From contig OZ022589.1 of the NCBI GenBank assembly GCA_963669155.1, forward strand, positions 12,888,848-12,952,847: a DNA stretch of 64,000 nucleotides. Direction: 5' to 3'. Shown piece by piece: positions 12,197-25,303 of the stretch; within the stretch, counting starts at the first letter, position 1; each line of letters opens with the position of its first letter. The notes beneath the pieces are model-generated. The model was not told the origin of the DNA and made no database searches. It saw only the letters and a list, made by a program, of their open reading frames with translations. The translations under genes were made by a program, and so were the position numbers. Source of the stretch: Arbacia lixula (lineage: Eukaryota; Echinodermata; Echinoidea; Arbacioida; Arbaciidae).

Positions 12197-12835
12197 GTAT
12201 TCCTGATCCTACTACCGGATCACACGAATATTTCAAAGCATTCTTTATCAGAAATGATTTGCTCACCTGCAAACCGCGTTACAATGTGATTAATCTACAA
12301 AGAACAGAATTCCATTAAGGATTGGTTCAATTTTACAGTCTAACCCTTTACCCTCACCCATATCTATAGTCCGTTTATTTGATCGGGTCAGAGACGACCA
12401 TTCATCATTCCGATTTCCAAAAGACGTCTTTCTTTCAGACTGCGCGGCCACTTTGTTTACACGGCGCTCGATGAATCGAAATATCTGTGTCAATTTCAGA
12501 GACTTCTATGACAAGGTCAGATATTGTCATTGGTCACGTCAAATAAAGGCAGCCAATATTACAAATCAGGAGTGGCAAATATGACAAAATAGAAGACGCA
12601 TTTCCTTGCGTTCACCCTGATAATGTATTTACTGTGTTAAGACTCGTCGTCATTGAAGTCACTAACCTTAGCTTTTGTCGAGTCGGATTTGGAAATAGAT
12701 ATGGGAGAAAGATCGCAGAGAGGTGAGAAGGAGATGACCTGAAAGATACAGAGCGAGATCAAGAAAGACACACATACAAAACATAATACAGAATTATGGA
12801 TATGGGGCACAATTCATGGAAAGGAAACAGTTAGA

Positions 12836-12971
<136 letters not shown>

Positions 12972-13848
12972 AATGAGGGAATTACGACAAAGAATGAAAG
13001 AGCCAACGACATAATGGTGAAAGGTAAGAGAACGAGAAAGGTGAAAGAAATAAGAAAGGGAAAAAGGTTAAGTGAAAGTAGGAGCGGGAAAGAAAATGGG
13101 TGATAGAGAGGGACAACGTCACCATACATGAATATCTTTGGAGCTATCAACCTGTGTTCTCATTTTCATATTCTCTTATTGTTATTACGTGAATCGCAGC
13201 ACAAAGTATGGCCATATATTATGTATGTGAACGCGGTCTAGGAACTTCCTCTTGGAACCTCGCTTAGATTCTAGGTTATGGAGTGCATGGACACGACCAC
13301 GTCTATAGACCACTTCGTAATTACACCATGGTCGGACAATCCACTGAATAAATATTACTAGACTGCTGACGAGGATTTTTTTCATGAAGCTGTATTGAAC
13401 GATGGATGCAAAAACATTTGACAGTGTGCCTGCGCAACACTAGAAGCAGGTGTACAGGATAGAATGTTATTGGAATGTTATTTCACTACATTCTCAGCAC
13501 TGAATAGCTGTTGCCATATCTGCTTGATAATAAGTTTGAATGTGGTTGACCATCTAATGAATTTTAATTTTTCTCTATGAGTAGTTCCATTGACCTGTGG
13601 TCATCTTCTACCAGCAATAATCTGCTCGTGCGCAAATTGCAATTACGAAGTGGCTTACTAACTATGTCTGGTAACAAAGACTACGTCTTCTCCCATATCC
13701 CTGCTACACGTTGTGTCCATGCCTTCCACAGCCATGACAGTCTATAACCTAGGCTTCTCAGATCAGACGCCTACTGCTATCAGTGTTGCCGCGTTATCAA
13801 TGGTGCCGTGGTGATGAGACGAACAACCATGCTAATGTAAATACATGG

Positions 13849-14369
13849 TTAAAGACAGCCCGTCCCTTTTTCAGATCACCACAAAACCATCGAAACATTG
13901 GCAAAACATATAGAGAAGTGCTAGCAAGCTGTATATTCAAAATTTGAATCTGATACGTCGTGTAAAATTCAAATAATGCACGTAAATGATTAATAGTTTT
14001 TACCTCAGGCTCTTAGCAGTTTGTGTTGAAATGTCTGCTTTATTGACTAATCTGTTTATCAAATTATAAAACGCATTATGAAAAAAAAATGTTCTATAGA
14101 ATGAATCATCTCCAAAGTTTGGTAATTACTCATAAAATCAGGATTTCACATATGCATAATAACCACATAGATACTGTAACAAAGACTAATATTTTTTTCG
14201 TAGTACGAAAAAAGTCGGTTTGAAATTTAACGGCTGAAATTTTTACATATACAGAAAGCTTCAACATGCTATCTTCTTAGAAATGGTCTTGAATCACACT
14301 TCCTTCAATTTACGATCCTGATAGAGGATTTCAAATTTTAAGCTTGCAAAAGGGACGGACAAACTTTAA
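13849..14369. mobile_element. TTAA-flanked MITE, family M2, copy 1
   Basis: TTAA + AGACAGCCCGTCCCTTTT opens it and GCAAAAGGGACGGACAAACT + TTAA closes it. The whole element is the reverse complement of 20303-20829, including an internal small palindrome TTTTTTCGTAGTACGAAAAA near 14190. A third, more diverged member is at 43949. Confidence 0.8.
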
Positions 14370-14896
14370 CCCTCTTAGTACCAAGGCGTGAGGAGACTAG
14401 TGGTTTAAAACACAGTGAATCGTCCCATGGGGATACCCCGCTCACATCGACAACCGTGTAAAGCCAGTACGTATTCACTGAACTGCTGAATACGAGTTGA
14501 ATGCACTTTATCCAAAATGAGTTTTTTTTCAACCGAAACTTGCACGCACTCAAAACCAGGTTTAACCCTTACGGTACCAAGTCATAACAATCACATTACG
14601 GTACTACACATCTAATGCTCCCATGAGACTGAGAAGTTTAACGCAACGTTTCCAGTCTGTTTACCGACTTTCCAGCCATATGTCCTGTAAATGATGAATT
14701 CACTCGGTGAGATTAGATATAAGACTATTCAGTTTAGAATGTCGATATTGGATACCTTTTACGTTGATCATGTCAACGTACAGCTGTGATACAAATCGTG
14801 CAGAGGTCAAAGTCGTACTACGACATGTCTGCCCCATATACGCATTCAATGTTTAGTCTACCTCATACACGTATTATGTGTTTTGTTTACCACGTA

Positions 14897-14964
14897 AGGC
14901 CTAGCCTTTGGTCGAGTCCTCGCTCGCCGAACAAGGTTTGAAAAAAGACTAAAGCAGTGTGCGT
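14897..14964. repeat. Interspersed repeat block, copy 1 (TAGCCTTTGGTCGAGTCCTC)
   Basis: About 65 bp from TAGCCTTTGGTCGAGTCCTC to AAGCAGTGTGCGTT is repeated at 63379-63442, where it abuts a truncated LTR. Its family is unknown to me. Confidence 0.65.
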
Positions 14965-15299
14965 TCTCTACATAAGAATTTCCCCCACAATATTAGGACT
15001 GGAAACTAGCTCTAAGCGGAATAATGACGATCACTGGATGTCAAGGCAGTTTACGACCGGTCGCCCATACCGGTTCCTGTTAGCCTTGAGACCGATGACT
15101 TTTGTTTCAATAGTATTGATTCACTTCCATTCAAATAATACATAAAACCACAATTCCATCTGATGTAATCATGGGAAAAAACATGATTCGATTTATTTTC
15201 CAGTTTCCCTGTTCTAAAAGTCGTCATGGTAGATATTAGGTAAGTTGATAAATATGAATCTTTTATTGGTTGATTCTCCCCAGGTTTGTTCCAATGGCC

Positions 15300-15398
15300 T
15301 TAACTCTATGTATGCCTCATGGGCCCTATTTCACAATAATCAACATGCCATGTGTATCACATGGAGAAGCAGTTTATCTGGCACACACAAATGGTTAA
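15300..15398. mobile_element. Tiny TTAA-ended element, about 99 bp
   Basis: TTAACTCTATG-type left end, AGCAGTTTATCTGGCACACA and a final TTAA. The same layout in about 90 bp is seen at 28685-28774, so this looks like a very short MITE family. Confidence 0.5.
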
Positions 15399-16508
15399 AC
15401 AGAGCCATCAACACACAGAGTTTGGCCATCTCGGTTTCAATATGTAGCAACATGGCGCGTGTTGCTTTGTTGGGCAAGCAGAGAGCAAAATGATATGCGC
15501 CACGCTGCTACATTATTGACTTTGAACTTGCCAAACTCTGTATATAAATGGATTTGAGGTTAATGAGGCGATAGCGCGCACAATGCGGGGTGGACTGGGT
15601 CCGATTGATACCATACATTTACATGTCCTGAGGAATTCTTGGTTAAGAATGGGAAGTTTTGGGTGTGTAATGCAGATAATGCGTTTGTCTCCTTTGTGTG
15701 TTCACTATTTGACTATAGTTAGATATGGAGCGTATCCTATATGATATTAATATCATTATAAATGGGGAAAATCGTAATATTATGGCTACGTAATGAGCAT
15801 GTATAACAAATACAATCCGCAGAAAAATGTTATCACTATAACACTAGCTTAATGCCACTATTCCGCGCCCAGTTAACTATGATTGATGGGGCTACTCGCC
15901 ATATACACTGCGCCCTATATTTTAGTTATATTATATTTGTTTGCAGATAAGACGTGTCTTTTTGACGTTAGCGCGTGCCATGATAGCGTTTCATGACTTT
16001 CGTACTGTACCCTCTTTCTCTTTACAGACAGCATGGACGGTGTTGACTAAAAAGAAGATTCTTCACCTTGAAAATATTTGCTTATTCCTCGAATGGACCT
16101 CTGTTTAACAACACGGGGAATAGCTTAGTGATCTTTGAGACGATGGGACAAATGCAACATATTTGCTTTGCCCGTTTCTTGGGGTGACGTTGGTCAATAC
16201 GAGAGCAGAGTGTATTCAGACCCGTGTGTTGCACCACAAATTGTCGTCCCTGCACAAATTGTCGTCGACGACAATTTGTGCAAAATTTGACAAAACCTGA
16301 CACCACAAATTGTCGTCCCATGCAAAAATTGTCGTCGGCGTCAATTTGTGCTGCAGGTGATGTTCCCATTTTTCACCCTGACGGACGACAATTTGTGCAG
16401 GCAAACTGATAGCTCGTTGCACAAATTGTCACCCCTTGCACAAATTGTCACCAGTCCCTGTCTTCAAAATATTGCCATGTGTGGTTGTGCCTGTGATGTG
16501 TATGTAAG

Positions 16509-16748
16509 GTGTGTGTGTGTGTGCGTGTGTGTGTGTGTGTGTGTATGTGTGTGTGTGTAATTGTGTGTGTGCGTGTGTGTGCGAGTGTGTGTGTGTATGT
16601 GTGGGTGGGTGGATGGGTGTGTGTGCGTGTGTGTGCGAGTGTGTGTGTGTATGTGTGGGTGGGTGGGTGTGTGTATGTGTGTATGTGTGTGTGTATGTGT
16701 GTGGGTGTGTGTGTGGGTGGGTGCATGTGTGTGTGTATGTGTGTGTGT

Positions 16749-16780
<32 letters not shown>
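16509..16780. repeat. (GT)n microsatellite with GGTG and GCGT variants
   Basis: About 270 bp of GT repeats containing an internal higher-order repeat (GTGTGCGTGTGTGTGCGAGT, seen twice). All reading frames here are repeat artefacts. Confidence 0.95.
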
Positions 16781-17454
16781 AGCGCGCGTATGGGCTAGGT
16801 TGTTTGCGTGTGCGTGTGTTAGCCATGAGTGTTGAGCTGGTATGTATGTGTACGTGATGGGGATGTTGAGGTGGGTGTGTGCAATATATGTATGCGTAAC
16901 TGTGTAAGTACGGAATATTACGTGTGGGTGCATGGTGATGGTGGTGGTTGTGTGATTGTGTGTGTGTGGGGGGGGGGGGGGGCGAGCGCGCGTGTATGTG
17001 TACATTGTGTAGATGTGAAGTCGTGTATATGTGTTGAGGAATTAGCCAATGGGTTTTGCATTGCCCTCTTTTTCATTGTTCTATCAATATAATAAAAATT
17101 ACACAGTGACGATGGTCATCGGGGTTACTATATTGGTGTGATTACAAAAAAGAAATGTCATGATGGTGAATGGAATTATGAACAAATATCAAAATATGAT
17201 CACCCTTGTGATTGTGCCAATAAGGCAAATTGAAAATAATTGACAATGCTCTAGAGTAAAGACAGCGAGTCAGTTAAGGTTAAATTTCATTATCTCCTTC
17301 TAGGAATAATACGAAAGCAGGGGAAACAGTTTATGAATTGTTTGTTCTGGTATTGCCCCACTTTTATGTGTTAGAACTCAAAACTTGACTGTGTTAACTG
17401 TCTTTATTCTCTTAGAGCAGTATTTGCGTTAACTGCACGTACACCCCCCCCCCC

Positions 17455-17856
17455 TTCACACACACACACAGACACAAACACACTCACACACACACGCACA
17501 CACACACAATCACACACACATGCACGCACACACACAATCACACACACATGCACGCACACACACACAATCACACACACACGCACACACACATTCACACACA
17601 CACGCACATACTCACACACGCACACACACGCACACACAATCACACACACATGCACACACACACTCACACTCACACACACGCACACACACAATCGCACACA
17701 CATGCACGCACACACACACTCACACTCACACACACGCACATACACACACACCCGCACGCACACACTCACACACACACCCACTCACGCACACACTCACACA
17801 TGCACGCACGCAAACACACACACTCACGCACACACGTACACACACACACACACACA
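17455..17856. repeat. (CA)n microsatellite with CACG, TCAC and CATGC variants
   Basis: About 400 bp of CA repeats showing higher-order periodicity (ACACAATCACACACACATGC recurs). It is preceded by a poly(C) at 17446-17454. Confidence 0.95.
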
Positions 17857-18399
17857 AACTTTAACGTGACCTTTTATTTTGGTTTGTGCGCATTCATACA
17901 CTTGAGTTATGTGTTGGTTTTCATGTATTATGTTTGTCAGGAATTATTATATTAACAAAAATGTAAGCCCCTAATGGCCTTGAAGGCGTCAACGTCATAT
18001 TGAATGTGTTTCGAGGGGGGACGACAATTTGTGGTGTCAGCCCCCTGCACAAATTGTCGTCGACGTCAATTTGTGCAGGGACGACAATTTGTGGTGTCAG
18101 GGTTCTGCACAAATTGTCGTCGACGTCAATTTGTGCAGGGACGACAATTTGTGGTGCAACACCCGTGCAATCAACGGGGCGGATGGCTAGCCGTTCCCGG
18201 TTCTAGCAAAGATAAACAAATCTATTCTATTATCATGATTAAAGTGATGTTACTTTTTAAACGTGTATTCAAGCGTGCAAATTACCTACGACGAATAATG
18301 CTAATACTTTGTCTTTTTCATCACTATTGAAATTGTTATTTTTTCTCTTTGGTTTATATGTTTTAGTCAGAACATATCTTGCAAAATTAATGTAGCACT

Positions 18400-18455
18400 A
18401 TAAGTAATAGTAGCAGTAGTATATAATAGTAAGGAGGTCTAACAGAAGAAGAAGA

Positions 18456-18514
<59 letters not shown>

Positions 18515-18542
18515 AAGTAGAAGTAGAAGTAGTAGTAGTAGA

Positions 18543-18602
<60 letters not shown>

Positions 18603-18604
18603 TC

Positions 18605-18656
<52 letters not shown>

Positions 18657-18760
18657 TAGTAGTAGTAGTAGTAATAGTAGTAGCATTAGTAGTAGTACTA
18701 GTAGTAGTAGTAGTATAGTAGTAGTAGTAGAAATGATAGTAGGAGCACTAGTAGTAGTAC

Positions 18761-18814
<54 letters not shown>

Positions 18815-18856
18815 CAGTAGTTGTAGTTGTAGTAGTTCAGTAGTAAAGTAGTAGTA

Positions 18857-18911
<55 letters not shown>

Positions 18912-18932
18912 TGTAGTAGTAGTGGTAGGAAC
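18400..18932. repeat. (TAG)n trinucleotide block
   Basis: About 500 bp of TAG/GTA units with rare AAG, TTG and frame-slipping interruptions. Long hydrophobic frames on the other strand are artefacts of the repeat. Confidence 0.95.
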
Positions 18933-20302
18933 AGTATAGTCACGGTAATACATGTAGTTGAAATATCATTGTGTTGAGACTTGGAAGACATCTCATTAGT
19001 TTCTTCTAATTTCTTCAAATTTGTGATACCAGCGTGGAGAAAGGCCTGACCTGGCCCGTGGTCCGCACAGAATCGATGACATTAGAGAGTCGTAGATCGA
19101 CATGACGTGGACGTGGGCCTGGACGTGGCCGTGGACGCTCTTTGGAAGATCGGCAGGAATGTACACCTCATCCAAGTCCGCTCCAAAACTCGCATGTTGT
19201 ATAGTGACTATATTATGATTATAGTCCACGTCAACGTCGTGTCGTTCTAAAACTCTCTCTGGATATTACGTGCCACCTCTACTCAAGGAAGTGAGCTTGC
19301 GTCATACATCCTTACTCGACCGCTTTCATGGCTGTGTTTTACATCCTGGCCCTCTTTTTGTCCAGGGACTCCCACCTCTCTGTTTTTGTTTGTTTTCTGT
19401 TTTTTGGGCGCACTGTGTAGTTCAGTGGAGCCCGTCGTAAACTGTGTACTCGCGTTTGTTATCTTGAGCATGTTGAGCGAACACACCAATCAGAACGTAT
19501 GTTAGCCTCCGAGCATCGCAGATCACTGCTTAGTCTGCCTCTGGACATTACAGGGTCACTTGCTGTAGCAGCCGACAGCGTACAACCATATTGTGGAGTC
19601 AATTTATCACTGCTTGCGCTGGTACATCCTCGTTACCAAAAGTTGCATTTAAAGGTGAGTCTGTGGAGATTTGTGTACTTTGACATTTAATGTCCATAAA
19701 CTTTACATGAAAAATCCAAGCTCCGTGATCTAAGCTAAGCGTGCCGAGCAAGTTTTGCGAACACTATTTACATAATAGAATAATATGTTTAAACATGTAG
19801 GATGTACTTTTACAGCTATGTCTCAGGTTTTGATGGTTTTTATACGACATTGTAGTAATATATTCTCCAATATAAACACCATATTAACTTCTGTTAACAG
19901 GGACATGAAACATTAGATATGTTCAAGTTGCTGATGAAAGTCCAGCATGTACGATTGTACTGCAGCGGAATCAATTGAATATATCCTTCTCACATGCGCG
20001 AATGCAATGACTGTTTAATCACGGTTTAATCATGATAATAAGATCTTATCCTAGTTGGCCTTTGGACATACAGCACGTATTACAAGATCAGCTTAATTGG
20101 TTTTATCCCTTCGTGGTTTGGCAAAATAATTACCTCTTCTGCCAAACATTTGTCAAAACAATTGAAAACTGTACGTGGTGAAGATTGGATATAATCCAAA
20201 ACAATCGCATTTATCGTTATGACCATGTTCAAAGGGCCGTGCATAGGCATTATGATGATCATTATGATGATGCCAGACTTGGTTCAACTTATGTTTCAAC
20301 TA
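18933..20302. other. Unassigned stretch with a possible exon-like segment
   Basis: Positions 19499-19655 are open and end at a good donor (AAAGGTGAGTCT), with ACCAATCAG just upstream at about 19484. This could be a first exon of an unrecognised gene, but the encoded sequence resembles nothing I know. The rest shows no feature. Confidence 0.25.
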
Positions 20303-20829
20303 TTAGATTGTCCGTCCCTTTTGCAAACTTAAAATTTGAAATCGTCTATCACGATCGTAAATTGAAGAAAGTGTGATTCAAGACCATTTCTAAGAATATA
20401 GCATGTTGAAGCTTTCTGTATATGTAAAAAATTTCAGCCGTTAAATTTCAAACCGACTTTTTTCGTACTACGAAAAAAGTATTAGTCTTTGTTACAGTAT
20501 CTATGTGGTTATTATGCGTGTGTGAAATCCTAATTTTATGAGTAACTGCCAAACTTTGGAGATGATTCCTTCCATAGAACATTTTTTTTCATAATGCGTT
20601 TTATAATTTAATAAACAGATTAATCAATAAAAGCAGATATTTCAACACAAACTGCTAAGAGCCTGAGGTAAAGACTATTAATCATACGTTGTTTACGTAC
20701 ATTATTTGAATTTTACACTACGTATCAGTTTCAAATTGTGAATATAGACCTTGCCAACATTTCTCTATATGTTTTGCCAATGTCTCGATGGTTTTGTGGT
20801 GATCTGAAAAAGGGACTGGCTGTCTTTAA
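20303..20829. mobile_element. TTAA-type MITE, family M2, copy 2 (inverted)
   Basis: Reverse complement of 13849-14369 over its full length. The right end has TTAA (20826-20829); the left flank is TTAG, one base off. Length is 527 bp against 521 bp for copy 1. Confidence 0.75.
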
Positions 20830-21027
20830 CTACTGTGTTATTTCTCGATACCTTGATCATTATGAAGTGTACGTTCCTCTTCATGACTGCCTGAACGAGA
20901 AAGTGCGTGTGGGGTGAGATTTTGAAACATTCGTCTCCTTGCACTTTTTATGTGCCATAATGCGTGTCTGCACAGGTAACACACGCAAAACACATACACC
21001 AAAAGTTTGCCTGGCACACATACTGTA

Positions 21028-21272
21028 GGGTGTATCAGTTTAAAATCCTCACACTTGTATTCAAATGCCTATGTGGAAATGCTCCTGTCTATCTTACTGA
21101 ACTCATCAAACGATACCAGCCTAGTCGTAATCTTCGTTCTCAATCAAAAAAAATCTTCTCTCTGAAATTCGTGTAAAATCTAAGACATTCGGTGATTAGA
21201 GCTTTTGCAAATACGGCACCCAAATTATGGAATAACCTCCCTGCCATGTCATTGCCATTTGAAAATAGATAA
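21028..21272 (+). pseudogene. Non-LTR retrotransposon ORF2 C-terminal fragment
   Basis: One frame reads YQFKILTLVFKCLCGNAPVY, LTELIKRYQPSRNLRS. After a frame change near 21175 it continues VIRAFANTAPKLWNNLP. The sequence FKIL-x-x-x-x-KCL-x-G-x-AP-Y-L, then PSR-x-LRS, then RAF-x-x-x-AP-x-LWN-x-LP is the very common C-terminal end of metazoan LINE polyproteins. It is frame-shifted and truncated. Confidence 0.85.
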
Positions 21273-22700
21273 CACAAAACGAAAAATTAGATGGCAAGTC
21301 AAAAACATCTTACCCTGCACGTATATGGCATCCATGTTTCAACTCGTTCTTTGTTCTTAAATCAGTCCTTTATTTTACAGGTGCAGGTTATGTAAAATAC
21401 GACGCGTGCAATCATTTTTATAAATAAGCAGTGGAGCATTTTTATAACGTGACATTTTTGCCTTTAAAATATGCCCACTCATGCGTGACTAATTGGATTA
21501 ATGTGATTTTCACACAGAAGTTAGTCAATAAATTAAGGAACAATCCTGCCAAAGTATTTTGCCCGAAACATCTTCGGTAAAAAGTTATGCCATTTTGCTT
21601 TGGGGGAGGACTTACTTTTTTGTTGTGTTTACATGTGATATATTTTAAAAGACCTCCGATCCTATTGGAATATCCCCATATTGAGCAAATCAAATAACAT
21701 TTTGTGGTTCTATCTATGGCATGATACATGTATATCTCGTATGTGATTCTCACTATGAGCACAAAATAATGCACAATCTACTAGACTCTAGCAGGAAAAG
21801 TTTGACAATATGCATACATATATTTACAATGACAGATCAACGTTTATGGTGCATCAGACATCGACATGTCTACTGTAGAACCGAGGTCAGAACTGCAGCC
21901 TTGCTTAGTTCGTTAACCATTTTCATTCAGGATTTTGTTAGAGCTACATTTTGCCAAGATTAGTTTAAACCGGTTTTTATTGGTTCTCTTTGTCGATTAA
22001 GCCCCTTTGTCGGACTGTCATTGCTTCCTATGTAACTTGTGTATCTTTAGTCATGAACTAGCATATCTCAATTTTCAATTCAATTCAATTATTTATTCAT
22101 TCAACAAACAAAAATGAACAACTTTCATGATCAATGAATACAAGGCATTACCAGAAAGCCAATGGCTTGTGAGGTGTGATAACTTTTAACATGTGGATCA
22201 ATACACATTAAATATAAAGTCCATTATTTAAATGGCATGCAGTAAGCTGAACCAAAGTCTAGCAACAAATGCAACATTTGTTTTAGATCATCCGAAAGCC
22301 TCGAGAAACAAAGCAATATACATGATATAGATGGAGGAAAAGTAGATCTCATACCTATAATGACAAACGTTTGTCGCGTTGTTATACTTTGTGAAAGTAA
22401 AACCTCCAACTTCTGAGTATGTCAAACCTCCCTTCCTTCGGTCCTCATATTGAACTGGGAATTACCAGCCCTTAAAAGTTTTGCCGTACACATGCATGCC
22501 TCCTTGTTCTTTATAAATACACGTTAAACTACACTAGCACTGCTGATCATGAACGTACTTCGTGTTAAAGAAATTTGTTTACACTTATGAAAAATTATTA
22601 AAAATAGGTTACTACTCAAATCAAGCTGAACTTGACGCATTGTAAAGTAAAAGGATGTCTTTTGCGAAGCAGGTGTATAGAAGAGGGAAAATGAAATTCA
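21273..22700. other. Unassigned non-coding stretch
   Basis: AT-rich, no supported gene. CAATTCAATTATTTATTCAT at 22079 followed by AAAGCCAATGGCTTGTGAGG resembles an antisense LINE 3' tail, but is too short to assign. Confidence 0.3.
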
Positions 22701-22710
22701 AGTGAGGAAG

Positions 22711-22763
22711 AGAAAGAGAGAGACAAAGAGAGAGAGAGAGAGAAGGGGGTGAGAGAGATATAG

Positions 22764-22810
<47 letters not shown>
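22711..22810. repeat. (GA)n microsatellite
   Basis: Interrupted GA repeats, about 100 bp. Confidence 0.9.
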
Positions 22811-22811
<1 letters not shown>

Positions 22812-23305
22812 CATAGTTTATCGAACTATCTAACCACTTGTCCCATGCCAAACAAGTCAATGATTCACTCAATGATTGTCAGATCTCAGTTTCAGAGTCA
22901 AGTTGAGAGCTGTCGCACCCTTTAGTGACGCGGTTTGGCATATCATGACATATATTGACACGGTGTGTGTAAGACTTAGAGCTCCCGTGTAGGTATAGCA
23001 GGCGGCAAACAAATCAAACGTTTGTCACTTGGATATGGAGCGAGGTGTGAATCGGCAAACAGAAGCTATTGTCAGATATTGGCGGAAGTCTTTCGGTAAC
23101 AATGGCCTCGCCCGAAAGAGGGTCGATATGGTTGAAATTTAGGGGAAAAAATGACCACACAGGTGAGCGAGTTCAAGTTGAACTCTAATTGTGTACATGT
23201 GTAGAAAATGGAAAGGGCCACCTGTTATATGAAATAGTACGTGTGCGTGTATGTGTACATAATTTGTATTTGCATCATCCAATCTACAGTGTGGTCTAGA
23301 GGAGC

Positions 23306-23412
23306 CCCCCCCCCCCCCCACACACACACATACACACACACATACATACACACACACATACACACACACGTACACGTACAGACACACAGATACACATACA
23401 AACACATACACA
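23306..23412. repeat. Poly(C) followed by (CA)n microsatellite
   Basis: About 13 C pass directly into CA repeats with TA and GA interruptions. Confidence 0.9.
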
Positions 23413-23830
23413 CTATCTTGCGTTTTATTCCTCCGAAGCCCTGCACCACCTGTCATGCCGCGTTGTGCGATTTCAAGTCCTTTCTTGGGAGAATATTTGA
23501 TACAAAGTTTGTTTCAAAACAAGATTCACCTTTCTCTTTCGCGTTGTGTGTTTGTATACTCGACGAGATCTGTCACCAAAATGTCCTTTGTTCGACGGGA
23601 ATTTGTTCAGAAAATATTTGATATTATAAAGCGACAATGTATGTAGAGAAGGCGAAGACATGGGCGGGGTTTTGGCGTGCTCTGTTTAGATGGGTTTGTA
23701 TTTCGTGAATTAAAGCCGATCCATCATGAATGTTTGTCTTACAAAATGACTATTGGATCTTGGAAATGATTTTACGACGAATATCGAGTTATATATTTGC
23801 AACGAAGTACAATGCAAGACATGTGTACTG

Positions 23831-24328
23831 TTAAAGTGATAGTTCACGCTAAAACTGTTTTGGTTTCAATAAAATGATACACATGAAAGAAACATATCAA
23901 TGAAGGTTTGAAAAAAATCCAACGAAAGGAAAAAAGCTATTTGATTTTATTCTGTGACGTCACGTGCGAGTTGCTCTCCCATATACAATTGGCACAATAT
24001 TTTTTAAAAAATGTGCATTTTCCCAAAAAAGATATGCACCCTTTTAAACGTGTATTTGATACATAACTAGAAAAACGTATTTACACACACACCTGTACCA
24101 AAAAAAAAACATTCCGTTGTCAAAAACAGAAAAAAAATATATGAAATTATTTTGTACACAACGTATGGGGAGCACCTCGCACGTGACGTTGCAAAATCAA
24201 AACTTTAAAATCAAATAACATTTTTCCCCTTTCATATCCATTGTCGCCAAATCTTCACTGATTATGTTTCTTTCATGTGTCTCCTTTTATTGAAACAAAA
24301 ATAACTTAAGGGTGAACTAGCCCTTTAA
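23831..24328. mobile_element. TTAA-flanked MITE, family M1
   Basis: TTAA + AGTGATAGTTCACGCTAAAA at the left and AAGGGTGAACTAGCCCT + TTAA at the right. The landmarks GGTTTCAATAAA and TGACGTCACGTG (about 23956) are present. Confidence 0.75.
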
Positions 24329-24589
24329 GGATTGCACGCGGGGTCGCTCAGGCTACCTCGATGCAAATTTGATTAAAGGTTTCTTGACCCTTCACCCCTT
24401 GCCCTAGCTGCCCGGGGGTTGTAACATTAGCTATTTTCTTGGTATACAATGGCGGACAAGCTAGAAGAGGGTCTAAAGCTGGGATCTTGACCTGGCTCCC
24501 AGCATGCCCAGAGGAATTGGGGGGAAATATCACTCAAGAGCCACATCAGGCCGTTTACATGTAGGTGAGCGATATATTATGTACCCGTG

Positions 24590-25303
24590 CAGGGATGTGT
24601 TATGGAAGGATATGAAACAACTTTCTTTCTTTGAACCCATGCGTGGCACCGCCGAAAAAAAATTCTTCTCAGCATGTGCTTTTCAGGTGTTTTAATAGTA
24701 GCGAACAGGATTGCGTAGCAACGGTTTCTCAGATAGAACAAAAGAAATTTAGAGTGTTATTTCGCTTGTCCAGTTCTGTTGGATTACATCAATATTTTTG
24801 TGAGGAAAAGAGATATTAGTGAACAAAAATAAAAGTGTTTTATCTCAGTTGCACGCAAATACACGCAAACTCTGATAATGAAAATAAACAGCTTAAGATA
24901 TAATTTTGATAATGATTGAATCCCACGTAAGCGGAAATCTGCGGGAAGTGAAGAAATTTGTTAATTGTAAGTAAGTAAGAGTATTATCTTATATCTCCGT
25001 TTGTGCATCATTCAACAATCATTTAGAAGAAAACCGAGTGCAGGATCTTTAGTGGTGTTGCCCATAACTTTCTTGAAAATTGCACAAAAATATGATAAGA
25101 AACATAGCTTCCAGAGTCAAAACAGTGAATTAAAGATATTGCTTTTCAAGTTGACAGCAGCTAAATGTCGGTGTCGCGCATGGGACATCAAAGCATTGTA
25201 GTGATTGTGGAATGCTTTTGACATTCATTAGCACGCTTTAGTATCCATACAGATGTTAGAATATATTATGCTCGAGTTGTCCCTCCTTCCTAACACATCC
25301 CTG
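24590..25303. mobile_element. 714-bp MITE, family M3 (CAGGGATGTGTTA ends), copy 1
   Basis: CAGGGATGTGTTATGGAAGG opens the element and CCTTCCTAACACATCCCTG closes it. The full length is repeated in reverse orientation at 43231-43945 (715 bp) and as a 5' portion at 57711-58216. There is no conserved reading frame and no clear target duplication for this copy. Confidence 0.75.

Larger units (their letters stand above)
16227..18161. mobile_element. 1.9-kb inverted-repeat element enclosing microsatellites
   Basis: The left arm starts TGTTGCACCACAAATTGTCG. The right arm ends with the complement CGACAATTTGTGGTGCAACA. Both arms carry several near-perfect 30-36 bp hairpins made of GCACAAATTGTCGTCGAC and its complement. 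On the right these form a 60-bp tandem unit (about 18048-18107 and 18108-18167). Between the arms lie (GT)n at 16509-16780, a poly(G) at 16968-16982 and (CA)n at 17455-17856. No transposase-like frame is present. Confidence 0.6.

Noticed and set aside
16448..17005. Long histidine/threonine and cysteine/valine reading frames
   Set aside because: They are translations of (GT)n/(CA)n microsatellites in several overlapping frames and strands, with no conserved composition beyond the repeat.
17404..17955. His-rich frames of 110-135 residues
   Set aside because: Translations of the (CA)n tract, open in more than one frame.
16227..18167. CRISPR-like array from the 60-bp repeats
   Set aside because: Repeats are contiguous, palindromic and without unique spacers, in an animal genome.
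18698..19018. Leucine-rich 106-residue minus-strand frame, membrane-like
   Set aside because: Poly-Leu comes from the (TAG)n block read on the other strand, not from a real membrane protein.
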